Origin: an uncultured Oscillospiraceae bacterium | GTDB lineage: Bacteria > Bacillota > Clostridia > Oscillospirales > Oscillospiraceae | Direction of reading: 5' to 3' | DNA: 64,000 nucleotides | Assembly (NCBI GenBank): GCA_910585815.1 | Contig: CAJUFJ010000007.1 | Coordinates: forward strand, 1-64,000 | Shown here: in pieces, positions 40,252 to 48,812 of the stretch | Numbering within the stretch: position 1 is the stretch's first letter | Layout of the letters: every line of letters begins with the position of its first letter | Notes under the pieces: model-generated | Database searches by the model: none | What the model was told of the DNA's origin: nothing | What the model saw: only the letters and a program-made list of their open reading frames with translations | Position numbers and translations under genes: made by a program

Positions 40252-40526
40252 TACTCCAGCAGCTCCTTCATCATCAGGTCGATATCAGTGTAGCTTTTCC
40301 CAAGGCTGGGGTCCGCTTTCATGCGCTGGACCTCCTCAATCGCCTGCCGGGTCTCCTCGTTGGGGACATCTCCGCCGATTTCAAAGGGGATGCGGTACTC
40401 CCGCACCACCTTTTTGGCAAAGATGCAGAAGGCGGTGGTCATACTCATCCCCATGTCGGAGCAGAAGGCCTCAAACTGCCGTTTCAGGTCGGCATCCATC
40501 CGGATATTTACACTTGTCTGCGCCAT
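40251..40526 (-). CDS. RelB/DinJ family antitoxin
   Basis: 91-aa antitoxin: N-terminal RHH (QTSVNIRMDADLKRQFEAFC..MGMSMTTAFCIF) and an acidic toxin-binding tail. Start 40526 follows AAGGGGCG at 7 nt; longer frames lack this. Antitoxin-first order and coupled translation are standard. Confidence 0.92.
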   Translation of the reverse strand: MAQTSVNIRMDADLKRQFEAFCSDMGMSMTTAFCIFAKKVVREYRIPFEIGGDVPNEETRQAIEEVQRMKADPSLGKSYTDIDLMMKELLE

Positions 40527-40594
40527 AGCAAACGCCCCTTTCATCTGATTGTCTCTATTGTATGCAAAAAGCAAGACAATGTCAACATATTTTC

Positions 40595-40630
40595 AAAAAA
40601 CAGGAGCGCCCCTCAGGCGCTCCTGTCATT
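40595..40630. terminator. Bidirectional terminator
   Basis: CAGGAGCGCC / GGCGCTCCTG stem with A-tract left and TCATTTTA right, after the nucleoside permease gene. Shares its stem with the terminator at 39939, so the toxin-antitoxin pair is bracketed by near-identical 20-bp hairpins. Confidence 0.85.
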
Positions 40631-41626
40631 TTACCGCTCCTCCCGGAAGTAGTTCAGCCCCAGGGCGGCGGGCTGGCCGGAGCCCTCCCGCTTGCGGACC
40701 GACGACGCCACCAGCACGATGGCGGTAATCAGGAAGGGCAGGGCCTTATACAGCTGAGGCGGGACGGCGCTGAGCCAGCCCAGGGGGCCGGGAAAAGCCC
40801 CCGCCAGCGCCCCGGCATAAATTTGCAAGGTGTTGAAGAAGCCGAAGACCAGGGTGCCCAGAATGGCCAGCACCGGGTTCCAGTTGGCAAAGATCACCAG
40901 GGCAATGGCAATCCAGCCGTAGCCGTTGATCCAGCAGTTGGAGCCCTCGAAGGAGCCGCTCATATACAGCGCCATGTAAAAGCCCCCCAGCCCCATGATG
41001 CCCGACCCGGCAATGAGGTGGACGTATTTATACAGCAGGGTGTTCACCCCCACCGAGTCGGCGGCGGCCGGGTTCTCCCCCACCGCCCGCAGGCGCAGGC
41101 CAGTCTTGGTAAAGCCCAGATACCACCACACCAGCACCGCGATGACAACCCCCAGGTAGACCAGCACATTGTGGGAAAACAGCACTTTTCCGATTACAGG
41201 CAGTTTTGAAAGCCCCGGAATCTCCAGAGCGGAATAGCCCTTTACCAGGCTGTCAGCGGCGGTCATGGCGGGCCACCGCTCCCCTATGCCCTTGCCCACG
41301 AAGAAATACAGCCCCAGGCCGAAGGTGGTAATGGTCAGGCCGGTGACGTTCTGGTTGGCCTGGAGGGACACGGTAAGCAGGGCGAACAGCAGCCCGCACA
41401 GCCCCGCCGTCAGGAAGGACACCGCCAGCCCCACCAGGATGCTGTTGGCGGCGCACCCGGCCAGGTAGCCGAAGATGGCCCCCACGGCCATGGTGCCCTC
41501 CACACCCAGGTCCAGGCTGCCCGCCTTCTCCACCACAATCTCCCCCACGGTGCCGTAGAGCAGGGGAATGTTTACCAGCACGATATTAAAGAGGAACAGG
41601 GTCAGCACATTGACGGGATCGTTCAC
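40631..41626 (-). CDS. Nucleoside ABC transporter, permease 2 (YufQ/BmpC-like)
   Basis: 331-aa permease of the BPD/sugar-nucleoside class, with about nine membrane segments and the family stretches VEKAGSLDLGVEGTM and GLRLRAVGENPAAADSVG. GTG start at 41626 overlaps the upstream permease stop (GTGA) and has AGGAGG 7 nt upstream. Third component of a BmpA-type importer. Confidence 0.93.
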   Translation of the reverse strand: MNDPVNVLTLFLFNIVLVNIPLLYGTVGEIVVEKAGSLDLGVEGTMAVGAIFGYLAGCAANSILVGLAVSFLTAGLCGLLFALLTVSLQANQNVTGLTITTFGLGLYFFVGKGIGERWPAMTAADSLVKGYSALEIPGLSKLPVIGKVLFSHNVLVYLGVVIAVLVWWYLGFTKTGLRLRAVGENPAAADSVGVNTLLYKYVHLIAGSGIMGLGGFYMALYMSGSFEGSNCWINGYGWIAIALVIFANWNPVLAILGTLVFGFFNTLQIYAGALAGAFPGPLGWLSAVPPQLYKALPFLITAIVLVASSVRKREGSGQPAALGLNYFREER

Positions 41627-42741
41627 TTGGCGCCCTCCTTTCTGGTCCGGACCAGCCGGAAGCGGGTAAAGAAGTCTGCCGCCAGCACGATAAAGAGGAT
41701 CACACCCTGGAGCAGGTTGGCAAAGTTGGCGTCGATGGAGGGGTAGGTGGCGCTGGCCGCCTGACAGCCGAACTGGAGCACGGTAATCAGCAGCGACGCG
41801 GCCACAATGCCCGCCGTATTCAGCTTGGCCAGCCAGGCCACCACGATGCCCGTCCAGCCCACGTCGTTGGTGGGGGAGGCGGACAGGATACCGGCGGAGG
41901 ACACATGGAAGGCCCCCGCCAGTCCGATAAGGGCGGCGGACAGGAAGATGGTGCGAATCACAATCCGCCCCACCTTCATCCCGGCGTACCGGGCGGTGTT
42001 GGGGCTGTCCCCCACCACGGCGATCTCATAGCCCCGCTTGGTGTAGTTGAGGTAGATGTACAGAATTACACAGATGGCAATGGCCGCCACCAGGGACAGA
42101 TTCAGGTTGAGGGGCCCCGCAGGCACCGTCATCATCTGGGCGCTTTCCGGGAATTTTGCAAACTTGGGCCGGGCGGACGCCGGGTCCAGAAAAAAATTCC
42201 AGTCTGTTTTGGTCTCGGCAAAAAATTGCAGGAAGTATAGGGCCACATAGTTGAGCATCAGGGTGAGCAGGGTCTCGTTGGTGCCGAAGCGCACCTTCAG
42301 CGCCGCCACGAACACGCCGTAGAGGCCGCCGCCCAGCGCCCCGCACAGGGCCATCACCAGCACCATGGCCGGCTGGGGCAGGCTGTCCCCCAGCTTCATG
42401 GCCGCAAAGCCGGCCCAGAAGGCCCCCATAATAAACTGCCCCTCGCCGCCGATGTTCCAAAAGCGCATCTTAAAGGCCAGGGCCAGAGCCATGGAGGTAA
42501 TCAGCAGGGGGACGAACAGGCGGATAAAGTTCTCCACCGCCCGCCAGGGGTATCGGCTGCCGGGGATGCCCATGGTGAGCATCTGCCGGTAGAAGGTGAG
42601 GGGCTCCACCCCCTGGACCTTCAGCAGCACTGCCCCCACCGCCAGGGCCAGGGCCACCGCCGCCACATAGGCCAGCACCTGCTGACCCGGTCCGGCGTGC
42701 TCCCGCTTCACCACATGGAAAAGGGGCTGACGGTTTTTCAT
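41623..42741 (-). CDS. Nucleoside ABC transporter, permease 1 (YufP/BmpB-like)
   Basis: 372-aa permease with about ten membrane segments; FWNIGGEGQFIMGAFWAGF and GYEIAVVGDSPNTARYAGM are the family's conserved cytoplasmic regions. ATG overlaps the ATPase stop (ATGA). Pairs with permease 2 to form the heterodimeric channel. Confidence 0.93.
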   Translation of the reverse strand: MKNRQPLFHVVKREHAGPGQQVLAYVAAVALALAVGAVLLKVQGVEPLTFYRQMLTMGIPGSRYPWRAVENFIRLFVPLLITSMALALAFKMRFWNIGGEGQFIMGAFWAGFAAMKLGDSLPQPAMVLVMALCGALGGGLYGVFVAALKVRFGTNETLLTLMLNYVALYFLQFFAETKTDWNFFLDPASARPKFAKFPESAQMMTVPAGPLNLNLSLVAAIAICVILYIYLNYTKRGYEIAVVGDSPNTARYAGMKVGRIVIRTIFLSAALIGLAGAFHVSSAGILSASPTNDVGWTGIVVAWLAKLNTAGIVAASLLITVLQFGCQAASATYPSIDANFANLLQGVILFIVLAADFFTRFRLVRTRKEGAK

Positions 42742-44321
42742 TCCTCCACCTCCTCGTTCTCCCCGATCCGGCTGTCCCGGGCGATACCGGCGGGCTTGTC
42801 CTCATATTTGCCGGTCAGGTCCAGCGCGCCGGTCATCATCAGGCCCAGCTCCTCCTTGGAGGTCTTGTGGGCGTGGACCACCCCCATCACCTTCCCGTGG
42901 CACAGCACCATAATCTTGTCGCACAGGTCCATCATCACGTCCAGGTCCTCCCCCACAAAGAGGATGCCCACCCCGTCCTTCTTCTGGGTGTTCAGAATGT
43001 CGTAGATGGCATAGGACGAGTTGATATCCAGCCCCCGGACGGGGTAGGCGGTGACAATCACGTTGGGCCCGGCCTTGATCTCCCGGCCCAGCAGCACCTT
43101 CTGCACGTTGCCGCCGGACAGCCGGCGCACCGGCGTCTCGGTGGAGGGGGTGACAATCTCCAGGTCGGCCACCACCTGCCTGGCCTCCGCCCGGCCGGTC
43201 TTCCGGTCCACAAAGGGGCCCTTGGCCTGGTCATATTTTTTGAGCAGCATGTTGTCCGTAATGGACATGGAGGGGGCCAGACCCATGCCCAGCCGGTCCT
43301 CGGGGATAAAGGACATGGAGATGCCCTTTTCCAGAATGGCCTTGGGGGGCAGGCCCACAATGTTGTCCCCCTTGTGGATCATCTGGCCGCTCTCGATGGG
43401 CCGCAGGCCGGCGATGGCCTCGCACAGCTCCTTCTGGCCGCAGCCGGCGATGCCGGCCACCCCCAGAATTTCGCCCCCCCGGATGTAGAAGTTCACCCGG
43501 TCGATGGCGGTGGCGCCCTCGTCGTTTTTGATGGTCAGGTCCCGAATTTCCAGGAGGGGCCGGGTCTTCTCCACCACCGGCCGGTCAATGTTCAGCTCCA
43601 CCTTCCGGCCCACCATATACTCGGTGAGGGCCTGTTCGCTGGTGGCGGCGGTGTCCACGGTGGTAATGTACTCCCCCTTGCGCAGGATGGCCACCCGGTC
43701 GGATATCTCCATCACCTCGTTGAGCTTGTGGGTGATGATGATAATGGCGTGGCCCGAGGCCCGCATCCGCCGCAGCACGTCAAAGAGCCTGGCCGTCTCC
43801 TGCACGGTGAGCACGGCGGTGGGCTCGTCCAAAATGATGATCCGGGCCCCGTAATACAGCACCTTGACAATCTCCAAAGTCTGCTTTTCGGAGACGGCCA
43901 TGTTGTACACCTTTTTCCGGGGGTCGATGTCAAAGCCAAACTGCCTGGCCATCTCCCCAATCACGCCGTACCGGTCTTTTTTCAGGATGCCCCCCGACTT
44001 CTCGTCCCCCAGCCAGATGTTGTCGGCGGCGGAGAACACATCCACCAGCTTGAAGTGCTGGTGAACCATGCCGATGCCCAGCTTTTTGGCGTCCTCCGGG
44101 GAGTTGATGGCCACCTCCCGGCCGTCCACAAAAATGGAGCCGCTGTCCGGCTTGTAGATGCCCGACAGCATGTTCATCAGGGTGGTCTTGCCCGAGCCGT
44201 TCTCCCCCAGCAGGGCAAGAATTTCCCCGGGCTTCACGTTCAGGTTGACATTTTTGTTGGCGGCCACGCTGCCAAAGCTCTTGCAGATGCCCCGCATCTC
44301 AATGGCGTATTGCTGCTCCAT
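42738..44321 (-). CDS. Nucleoside ABC transporter, ATP-binding protein (YufO/BmpD-like)
   Basis: 527-aa double ATPase. First half: Walker A GENGSGKTTLMN and Walker B RIIILDEPTAVL. Second half: degenerate Walker A GIAGCGQKELCE and signature LSGGNVQKVLLGRE, as in sugar/nucleoside importers. GGAGAGGAC precedes the ATG. A family B repeat and a strong hairpin separate it from bmpA. Confidence 0.95.
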   Translation of the reverse strand: MEQQYAIEMRGICKSFGSVAANKNVNLNVKPGEILALLGENGSGKTTLMNMLSGIYKPDSGSIFVDGREVAINSPEDAKKLGIGMVHQHFKLVDVFSAADNIWLGDEKSGGILKKDRYGVIGEMARQFGFDIDPRKKVYNMAVSEKQTLEIVKVLYYGARIIILDEPTAVLTVQETARLFDVLRRMRASGHAIIIITHKLNEVMEISDRVAILRKGEYITTVDTAATSEQALTEYMVGRKVELNIDRPVVEKTRPLLEIRDLTIKNDEGATAIDRVNFYIRGGEILGVAGIAGCGQKELCEAIAGLRPIESGQMIHKGDNIVGLPPKAILEKGISMSFIPEDRLGMGLAPSMSITDNMLLKKYDQAKGPFVDRKTGRAEARQVVADLEIVTPSTETPVRRLSGGNVQKVLLGREIKAGPNVIVTAYPVRGLDINSSYAIYDILNTQKKDGVGILFVGEDLDVMMDLCDKIMVLCHGKVMGVVHAHKTSKEELGLMMTGALDLTGKYEDKPAGIARDSRIGENEEVEE

Positions 44322-44369
44322 AGTCCTCTCCTCTCCCGTCCCCCGTCTTTCGTCCCGTCCGCAGACGGC

Positions 44370-44555
44370 AAAGGCCCCTTTGGAAAGGGGCTGTCAGCCG
44401 AAGGCTGACTGAGGATTGCGTTTTGCGAAGCAAAACATACGAAGTAAACAAAGTTTTGCAAACCTTGTTTATTTCATACATTTCGCCTGCGGCGAAATAC
44501 AATCCTCCGCCCCAGTTTGCGAACTGGGGCACCTCCTTTCTAAAGGAGGCTTTTT
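44370..44555 (-). repeat. Family B multi-hairpin repeat, copy 3 (inverted)
   Basis: Reverse orientation relative to copies 1, 2 and 4: AAGGCCCCTTTGGAAAGGGGC, GTCAGCCGAAGGCTGAC, GAGGATTGCG pairing with CAATCCTCC, inner hairpins GTTTTGCGAAGCAAAAC and TTTCGCCTGCGGCGAAA, CCCCAGTTTGCGAACTGGGG and closing CTCCTTTCTAAAGGAG. Lies between bmpA and its ATPase gene. Confidence 0.9.
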
Positions 44556-44591
44556 GCGCTTCTCTGGTCCTTTTAACCCTTTTAACACACG

Positions 44592-44620
44592 CGGGCCGGC
44601 CGGAGATTCCGGCCGGCCCG
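44592..44620. terminator. Strong hairpin after bmpA
   Basis: 13-bp perfect arms CGGGCCGGCCGGA / TCCGGCCGGCCCG with a 3-nt loop, without a T-tract. Probably protects or attenuates the bmpA transcript so the binding protein is made in excess of the rest of the transporter. Confidence 0.6.
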
Positions 44621-44653
44621 GTTCGGGTCTGCGTTTGAAGCGGTGGGAGGGGC

Positions 44654-45928
44654 TCAGCCCTCGATGACGCCCGCCACGTTGTAATTCATGCTGCCCTTGA
44701 TAACCCCGTCGTCCACGGAGGGGCCGCCGGCAGGGACAATCTCGTTGCCCTGGTTGTCCATCAGGGGGGCGTCGGTCTTGACGATCTCCACCTTGCCGTC
44801 CTCGCTGATGTTATAGCTCAGCTTCACGCCGGAGAACACGTCCCACTCGCCGGAGATAATCAGCTCCCGCACAGCGTCCATCACGGCCTTGGTGTTGGGG
44901 GCGGCCACGGACTCGTTCAGGGGAGAGGCGTCCACAAAGCCCTCGGCCAGGCCGGCGTAGTAGGCGTTGCCGCCCATGTTCTCCACGAACTTGGAGGCGT
45001 CGCCGTTGCAGTCCATGGCGGCCTTGATAGCGGTCTCATAGTACACATTCCAGTGCCAGATGGCGGCAGTGAGGTGGGCGGTGGGGGCCTGCTCGGTCAT
45101 GTCGGAGTTGTAGCCGCAGCCAAACACGTTGTTCTGAGCGGCCACCAGCTGGGGCTGGGCGGAATCGCAGTGCTGGGAGATGACGCAGCAGTTGTAGGCG
45201 TCAATGAGGGCCTGGGCGGCCTGCTTCTCCAGGGCCTCGTCGCCCCAGGCATTGATCACGTTCACATGGACCACCGCGTCGGGGTTGGCGGACTGGGCGC
45301 CCAGAGCGAAGGCGTTGATGCCGGAGCAGGTCTCGGCGTAGTCCAGATTGAAGGCGGCCACATAGCCGATGTTGTTGTTGCCCTCCTCCAGGGACTTCAT
45401 GCCGGCGGCGATGCCGGCCAGGTAGCGGGCCTGATAGATGCGGCCGAAGTAGTTATTGAAGTTGGTGTCGTTGGCCATATAGCCGGTGCCGTGGGAGAAG
45501 ATCACGTCCGCATATTCCTCGGCCTTGTCATTCATGGGCTGGATATAGCCGAAGGAGATGCCGAAGACGATGTCCGCCCCCTGGTTGACCACGGTGTCGA
45601 TGGCGGCCTCCACGGCAGTGTCGTCGTTATCGGGCACGTTGTCCACCACGATCAGGCTGGCGGGGTCCAGGCCCAGGTTCTTCATGGCGGTGGTGATGCC
45701 GTTGTGGTGCTGGAAGGTGTAGCCGGCGGTGTCGTTCTGGCTGGTGATATACACCGCGCCCACCTTAAAATCGGAGTCGCCGCCCACGGGGGTGGAGACG
45801 TCGGTGCCGGGCTTGCTGGCGGAACCGGGGTTGCCGGTGGAGCTGCTGGCCCCGTCTTTGCCGCCGCCGCAGGCGACCAGGGACAGGCTCATGGCCGCAG
45901 CCAGAGCCAGTGCAAGAAATTTCTTCAT
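44654..45928 (-). CDS. bmpA: BMP family nucleoside-binding lipoprotein
   Basis: 424-aa lipoprotein: signal peptide and lipobox LSLVACGGG, a Gly/Ser-rich linker, then a BmpA/PnrA substrate-binding domain (VGAVYITSQNDTAGYTFQHH, NIGYVAAFNLDYAETCSGINAF). Captures purine nucleosides outside the cell for the ABC importer. AGGAGGAAG precedes the ATG. xpt lies directly upstream, matching purine salvage. Confidence 0.93.
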   Translation of the reverse strand: MKKFLALALAAAMSLSLVACGGGKDGASSSTGNPGSASKPGTDVSTPVGGDSDFKVGAVYITSQNDTAGYTFQHHNGITTAMKNLGLDPASLIVVDNVPDNDDTAVEAAIDTVVNQGADIVFGISFGYIQPMNDKAEEYADVIFSHGTGYMANDTNFNNYFGRIYQARYLAGIAAGMKSLEEGNNNIGYVAAFNLDYAETCSGINAFALGAQSANPDAVVHVNVINAWGDEALEKQAAQALIDAYNCCVISQHCDSAQPQLVAAQNNVFGCGYNSDMTEQAPTAHLTAAIWHWNVYYETAIKAAMDCNGDASKFVENMGGNAYYAGLAEGFVDASPLNESVAAPNTKAVMDAVRELIISGEWDVFSGVKLSYNISEDGKVEIVKTDAPLMDNQGNEIVPAGGPSVDDGVIKGSMNYNVAGVIEG

Positions 45929-45979
45929 TCTTCTTCCTCCTGTTTTCGTTTTTTCGTTCGTTTCATGGATACCTTATAT

Positions 45980-46003
45980 ATTAAAACCGGAAGGGCCCGG
46001 TTT
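45980..46003. terminator. Hairpin between xpt and bmpA
   Basis: TTAAAACCGG / CCGGTTTTAA stem. T-tracts arise on both strands from the stem ends; a weak bidirectional terminator. Confidence 0.6.
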
Positions 46004-46578
46004 TAATCCACAAATTCCACGCCATTTTCCTCGCTCATGGACTTCACTCGGGCCAGGGCCTCCACCCGGATGCCTTTGGCCCGCAGGCGGTCGCCGCCGG
46101 GCTGGAAGGCCTTCTCAATGGCCACCCCCGCCCCGGCCAGCCGGGCCCCGGCCTGATTCACCAGGTCGATCAGCCCCTCCAGCGCCGCGCCGTTGGCCAG
46201 GAAGTCGTCGATAATGAGGACGTTGTCCTCCGACCCCAGAAATTTTTTGGAGACAATCACGTCGTAGACCCGCCCGTGGGTGAAGGACTCCACCCGGGTG
46301 GAATACACCTCACCGGCGATATTTTTAGTCTGGCTCTTTTTGGCAAAGACCACCGGACAATGAAAGGACTGCGCCGTGACACAAGCGATTCCGATGCCCG
46401 AGGCCTCGATGGTCAGTATCTTGTTCACGCCGCAGTCTGCGAACCGGCGCAGGAACTCCCTGCCCATCGCCTCAAACAGGGCCACGTCCATCTGGTGGTT
46501 GAGAAAGCTGTCCACCTTCAGCACGTCGGTCCCCTTCACCGTGCCATCCCTTCGGATGCGCTCCTTCAGCAGTTCCAT
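46003..46578 (-). CDS. xpt: Xanthine phosphoribosyltransferase
   Basis: 191-aa Xpt, converting xanthine and PRPP to XMP. Start region MELLKERIRRDGTV..VLKVDSFLNHQMD, mid-motif EASGIGIA and PRPP loop VLIIDDFLANG fit the family; B. subtilis Xpt is 194 aa. ATG 46578 follows AAGGCGG. The leader contains a strong hairpin but not the guanine-riboswitch core. Confidence 0.95.
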   Translation of the reverse strand: MELLKERIRRDGTVKGTDVLKVDSFLNHQMDVALFEAMGREFLRRFADCGVNKILTIEASGIGIACVTAQSFHCPVVFAKKSQTKNIAGEVYSTRVESFTHGRVYDVIVSKKFLGSEDNVLIIDDFLANGAALEGLIDLVNQAGARLAGAGVAIEKAFQPGGDRLRAKGIRVEALARVKSMSEENGVEFVD

Positions 46579-46606
46579 GCCGTCCACCGCCTTTTGAAAA
46601 ATGACG

Positions 46607-46629
46607 GTGGCCCGATCCTCCGGGCCACG
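46607..46629 (-). promoter_or_regulatory. Leader hairpin (possible attenuator) before xpt
   Basis: Minus-strand stem GTGGCCCG / CGGGCCAC followed by CGTCATTTTTC, a terminator-like structure 28 bp before the xpt start, suggesting premature termination control. A partner antiterminator is not obvious. Confidence 0.55.
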
Positions 46630-46658
46630 TCTGTTTTTGGGAAAATTACCACGGCTAC

Positions 46659-46687
46659 ATTGTACAGGAAATTCTCCCTTTTTTCAA
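46659..46687 (-). promoter_or_regulatory. Promoter of xpt
   Basis: Minus strand: TTGAAA (46687-46682), 17-bp spacer, TACAAT (46664-46659). Confidence 0.7.
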
Positions 46688-46763
46688 TCCCCTTTTTCGG
46701 TTTTTTTCACTCATTCCCCCGGATTCCCTCGAAAGGGCGCGGCCTCCCCCGCCGTCCGGCGGC

Positions 46764-46788
46764 CTTCCCCGGGAAATTTTCCCGGGGC
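46764..46788. promoter_or_regulatory. Palindrome resembling overlapping Noc-binding sites
   Basis: CTTCCCCGGGAAAT matches 12 of 14 bases of the B. subtilis Noc site ATTTCCCGGGAAAT, and the same stretch continues into an inverted TTTTCCCGGGG. It lies about 95 bp before noc. It could equally be a simple hairpin. Confidence 0.4.
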
Positions 46789-46882
46789 GACAGGCTTCGA
46801 CGGTGTATTTTCCAATTTATGGTAAACTTAGGATAAATCCGGACGGGCCCGCCGTCCCATACAAATGAAAGGTGGTATATCT

Positions 46883-47692
46883 ATGTGGCCGCTGACCAAA
46901 AAGGGGCTCTTTGAGACCGGCCGGGTGCTCTTTCTCCCCGTGGACGCCATCCAGCCCAATCCCTACCAGCCCCGCCGCACCTTCACCCAGCCCGAGCTGG
47001 AGGAGCTGGCCGCCTCCATCCGGGAGCTGGGGGTGCTTCAACCCCTCACCGTCCGCCGCCGGGAGGGCCGGTGGGAGCTGGTGGCCGGGGAGCGCCGCCT
47101 GCGTGCTGCCCGGCTGGCCGGGCTGGAGAGCGTCCCCTGCCTGTCCATCCAGACAGACAGCCAGTCCTCCTCCCTGCTGGCCCTGGTGGAGAACCTCCAG
47201 CGCCGGGACCTGGATTTCTGGGAGGAGGCCCTGGCCATCCGCCGGCTGATCGACGCCTACCACATCTCCCAGGAGGAGGTGGCCCGCCGCATCGGCAAGA
47301 GCCAGTCGGCCATAGCCAACAAGCTGCGGCTGCTGAAGCTGCCCGAGGAGGTGCTGTCCGTCCTCCGGGACGGCCGGGCCACCGAGCGCCACGCCCGGGC
47401 CCTCCTCCGCCTCCCCGACCCGGACCGCCAGCTGGAGGCCGCCCGGCAGATCACGTCGGACCGCCTCACTGTGGCCCAGACCGAAGCGCTGGTGGACAGC
47501 ATCCTCCTGGCCGCCGCCCCGCCCCCCCGCCGGCAGCCCACCTTTATTATAAAGGATGTGCGGCTGTTTCTGAACACCATCACCCGCAGCCTGGACATCA
47601 TGCGCTCCGCCGGGGTGGACGCTCAGTGCAAGCGCCAGGACAGCGAGGAGGAGATTCTGCTCACCATACATATCCCCCGCCGGGCGGGGTGA
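46883..47692 (+). CDS. noc: Nucleoid occlusion/ParB-like protein
   Basis: 269-aa ParB-family protein: CTPase domain (NPYQPRRTFTQPELEELAASI, GERRLRAARLAG, LALVENLQRRDLDF) then HTH (ISQEEVARRIGKSQSAIANKLRLL) and a C-terminal dimerisation part. Its place before parA-parB and next to rsmG/rRNA genes matches noc of Bacillota; however its specificity (NBS or parS) cannot be told by eye, and it might be a second ParB. AAAGGTGG lies 8 nt before the ATG; upstream is a candidate Noc palindrome. Confidence 0.85.
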   Translation: MWPLTKKGLFETGRVLFLPVDAIQPNPYQPRRTFTQPELEELAASIRELGVLQPLTVRRREGRWELVAGERRLRAARLAGLESVPCLSIQTDSQSSSLLALVENLQRRDLDFWEEALAIRRLIDAYHISQEEVARRIGKSQSAIANKLRLLKLPEEVLSVLRDGRATERHARALLRLPDPDRQLEAARQITSDRLTVAQTEALVDSILLAAAPPPRRQPTFIIKDVRLFLNTITRSLDIMRSAGVDAQCKRQDSEEEILLTIHIPRRAG

Positions 47693-47708
47693 TGTTTCAC
47701 GTGGAACA
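47693..47708 (+). promoter_or_regulatory. parS site 1
   Basis: TGTTTCACGTGGAACA; its reverse complement TGTTCCACGTGAAACA fits the parS consensus TGTTnCACGTGAAACA exactly. Lies just after the noc stop. Confidence 0.92.
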
Positions 47709-47711
47709 TTG

Positions 47712-48557
47712 CTACAGGTCCCGGTAACTTCCATAGCCCAGCTCCCGAAAGCGCCCGACCAGCATCTGGATGGGCTTCTTCTCCTCTCCCCAGATGGAGA
47801 CGGCAGCCGTGTCAAACATGTCGTTGGGGTCGAACTCTCGGGAGAGGATACAACAGGTATTCTCCCTCAGCCAGATGTGGTCCAGCTCGGTGCTGAACCA
47901 GGCCCGCTCATAGCCCAGCTGCTCCAGCGGCCCTGACAGCTTCTTGATCTGGCGCTGAAAGCCGATGTCCCAGAGCTCCTCCTCGCTGAGGCCCTCGACC
48001 GGGTGGATCCTGCAATATTCCTCCGCCTCCGGACAGGGCCCATAGGGCGGGTTGTGCATATGAAAGGCCAGGTCCATCGTCTGGTGGAAGGGGAATTGAT
48101 CCACCCCGCAGGCCAGAAAGGCCTGGTTGCACAGCAACTGCCCCAGGCTGTCCGCCGCCTTTACCTGTCCGCCGGAATACTCCCGGCTCCAGACCAGGTA
48201 GGGCGTCCCCTCCTTTGGGAAGCAGTAGGCCAGCTTGTCCCCCTCGTCCAGCAGGTTGTAGCTGCCAATGGTCAGACAGGTTTCCTCGTCTCCGCTCAGG
48301 TACAGCCTGCCGCCGTGGTAGAGAAACGCCCGATGGTGCAGGTCCAAGCCTCGGGCACCCATGTGGGCTAGGAAGGTCAGATACTCCTCCGGGAGCCGGG
48401 GGATATCTGGCGCAAACTCCACCGCCGTCTCCTCTACCTCCGCGGGGGTGTAAGGGGCAAGGTCGTAGTACTGACGCCAGTTGGGATAGGCTTCGTCCAT
48501 GAAGCGGACAAAGGATGGATACCAGTCCTGTCCTTCATAGGCTCTTGGTAAAATCAT
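47712..48557 (-). CDS. SUKH/SMI1-KNR4-like protein
   Basis: 281-aa acidic, soluble protein. Residues about 45-110 show a SUKH-like pattern (DIPRLPEEYLTFLAHMGARGL, then YLSGDEETCLTIGSYNLLDEGDKLAYCF). SUKH proteins are often immunity proteins to secreted toxins, but no toxin lies here. It is transcribed against noc and parA and sits between two parS sites, so it looks like an insertion into the conserved noc-parA block. Family assignment is tentative. Confidence 0.65.
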   Translation of the reverse strand: MILPRAYEGQDWYPSFVRFMDEAYPNWRQYYDLAPYTPAEVEETAVEFAPDIPRLPEEYLTFLAHMGARGLDLHHRAFLYHGGRLYLSGDEETCLTIGSYNLLDEGDKLAYCFPKEGTPYLVWSREYSGGQVKAADSLGQLLCNQAFLACGVDQFPFHQTMDLAFHMHNPPYGPCPEAEEYCRIHPVEGLSEEELWDIGFQRQIKKLSGPLEQLGYERAWFSTELDHIWLRENTCCILSREFDPNDMFDTAAVSIWGEEKKPIQMLVGRFRELGYGSYRDL

Positions 48558-48616
48558 ATTTCTCCCCTCGCTTTCTTAATGTAAAATAATATATTCTCCC
48601 TAGTGAGCTGTCAATA

Positions 48617-48632
48617 TGTTTCACGTGGAACA
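48617..48632 (+). promoter_or_regulatory. parS site 2
   Basis: TGTTTCACGTGGAACA, identical to site 1, about 180 bp before parA. Confidence 0.92.
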
Positions 48633-48684
48633 TTCCGCAAGCAGCGGACGCGGCTAAAAGTCCGGCCCCGCAGCCTCCCCTTCC

Positions 48685-48725
48685 CCAAGGCTTCCCTGTT
48701 CGGGAAGCCTTTTTTATTTTTCTGC
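48685..48725. terminator. Hairpin between the SUKH-like gene and parA
   Basis: AAGGCTTCCC / GGGAAGCCTT stem followed by TTTTTATTTTT, about 90 bp before parA. A plus-strand terminator for transcription coming from the parS side, leaving parA to start from a promoter further right (no strong match seen). Confidence 0.75.
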
Positions 48726-48812
48726 ACAAAACAGTTGAAATCCCCGCCGCCGGTTGCTATAATGGAAAATTACATAACCGTCAATCATAATTTTCCCAAG
48801 GAGGCCCATCCA

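Noticed and set aside
46579..46690. Guanine riboswitch before xpt
   Set aside because: The conserved core and three-way-junction elements are absent; only a hairpin with a T-stretch is present.
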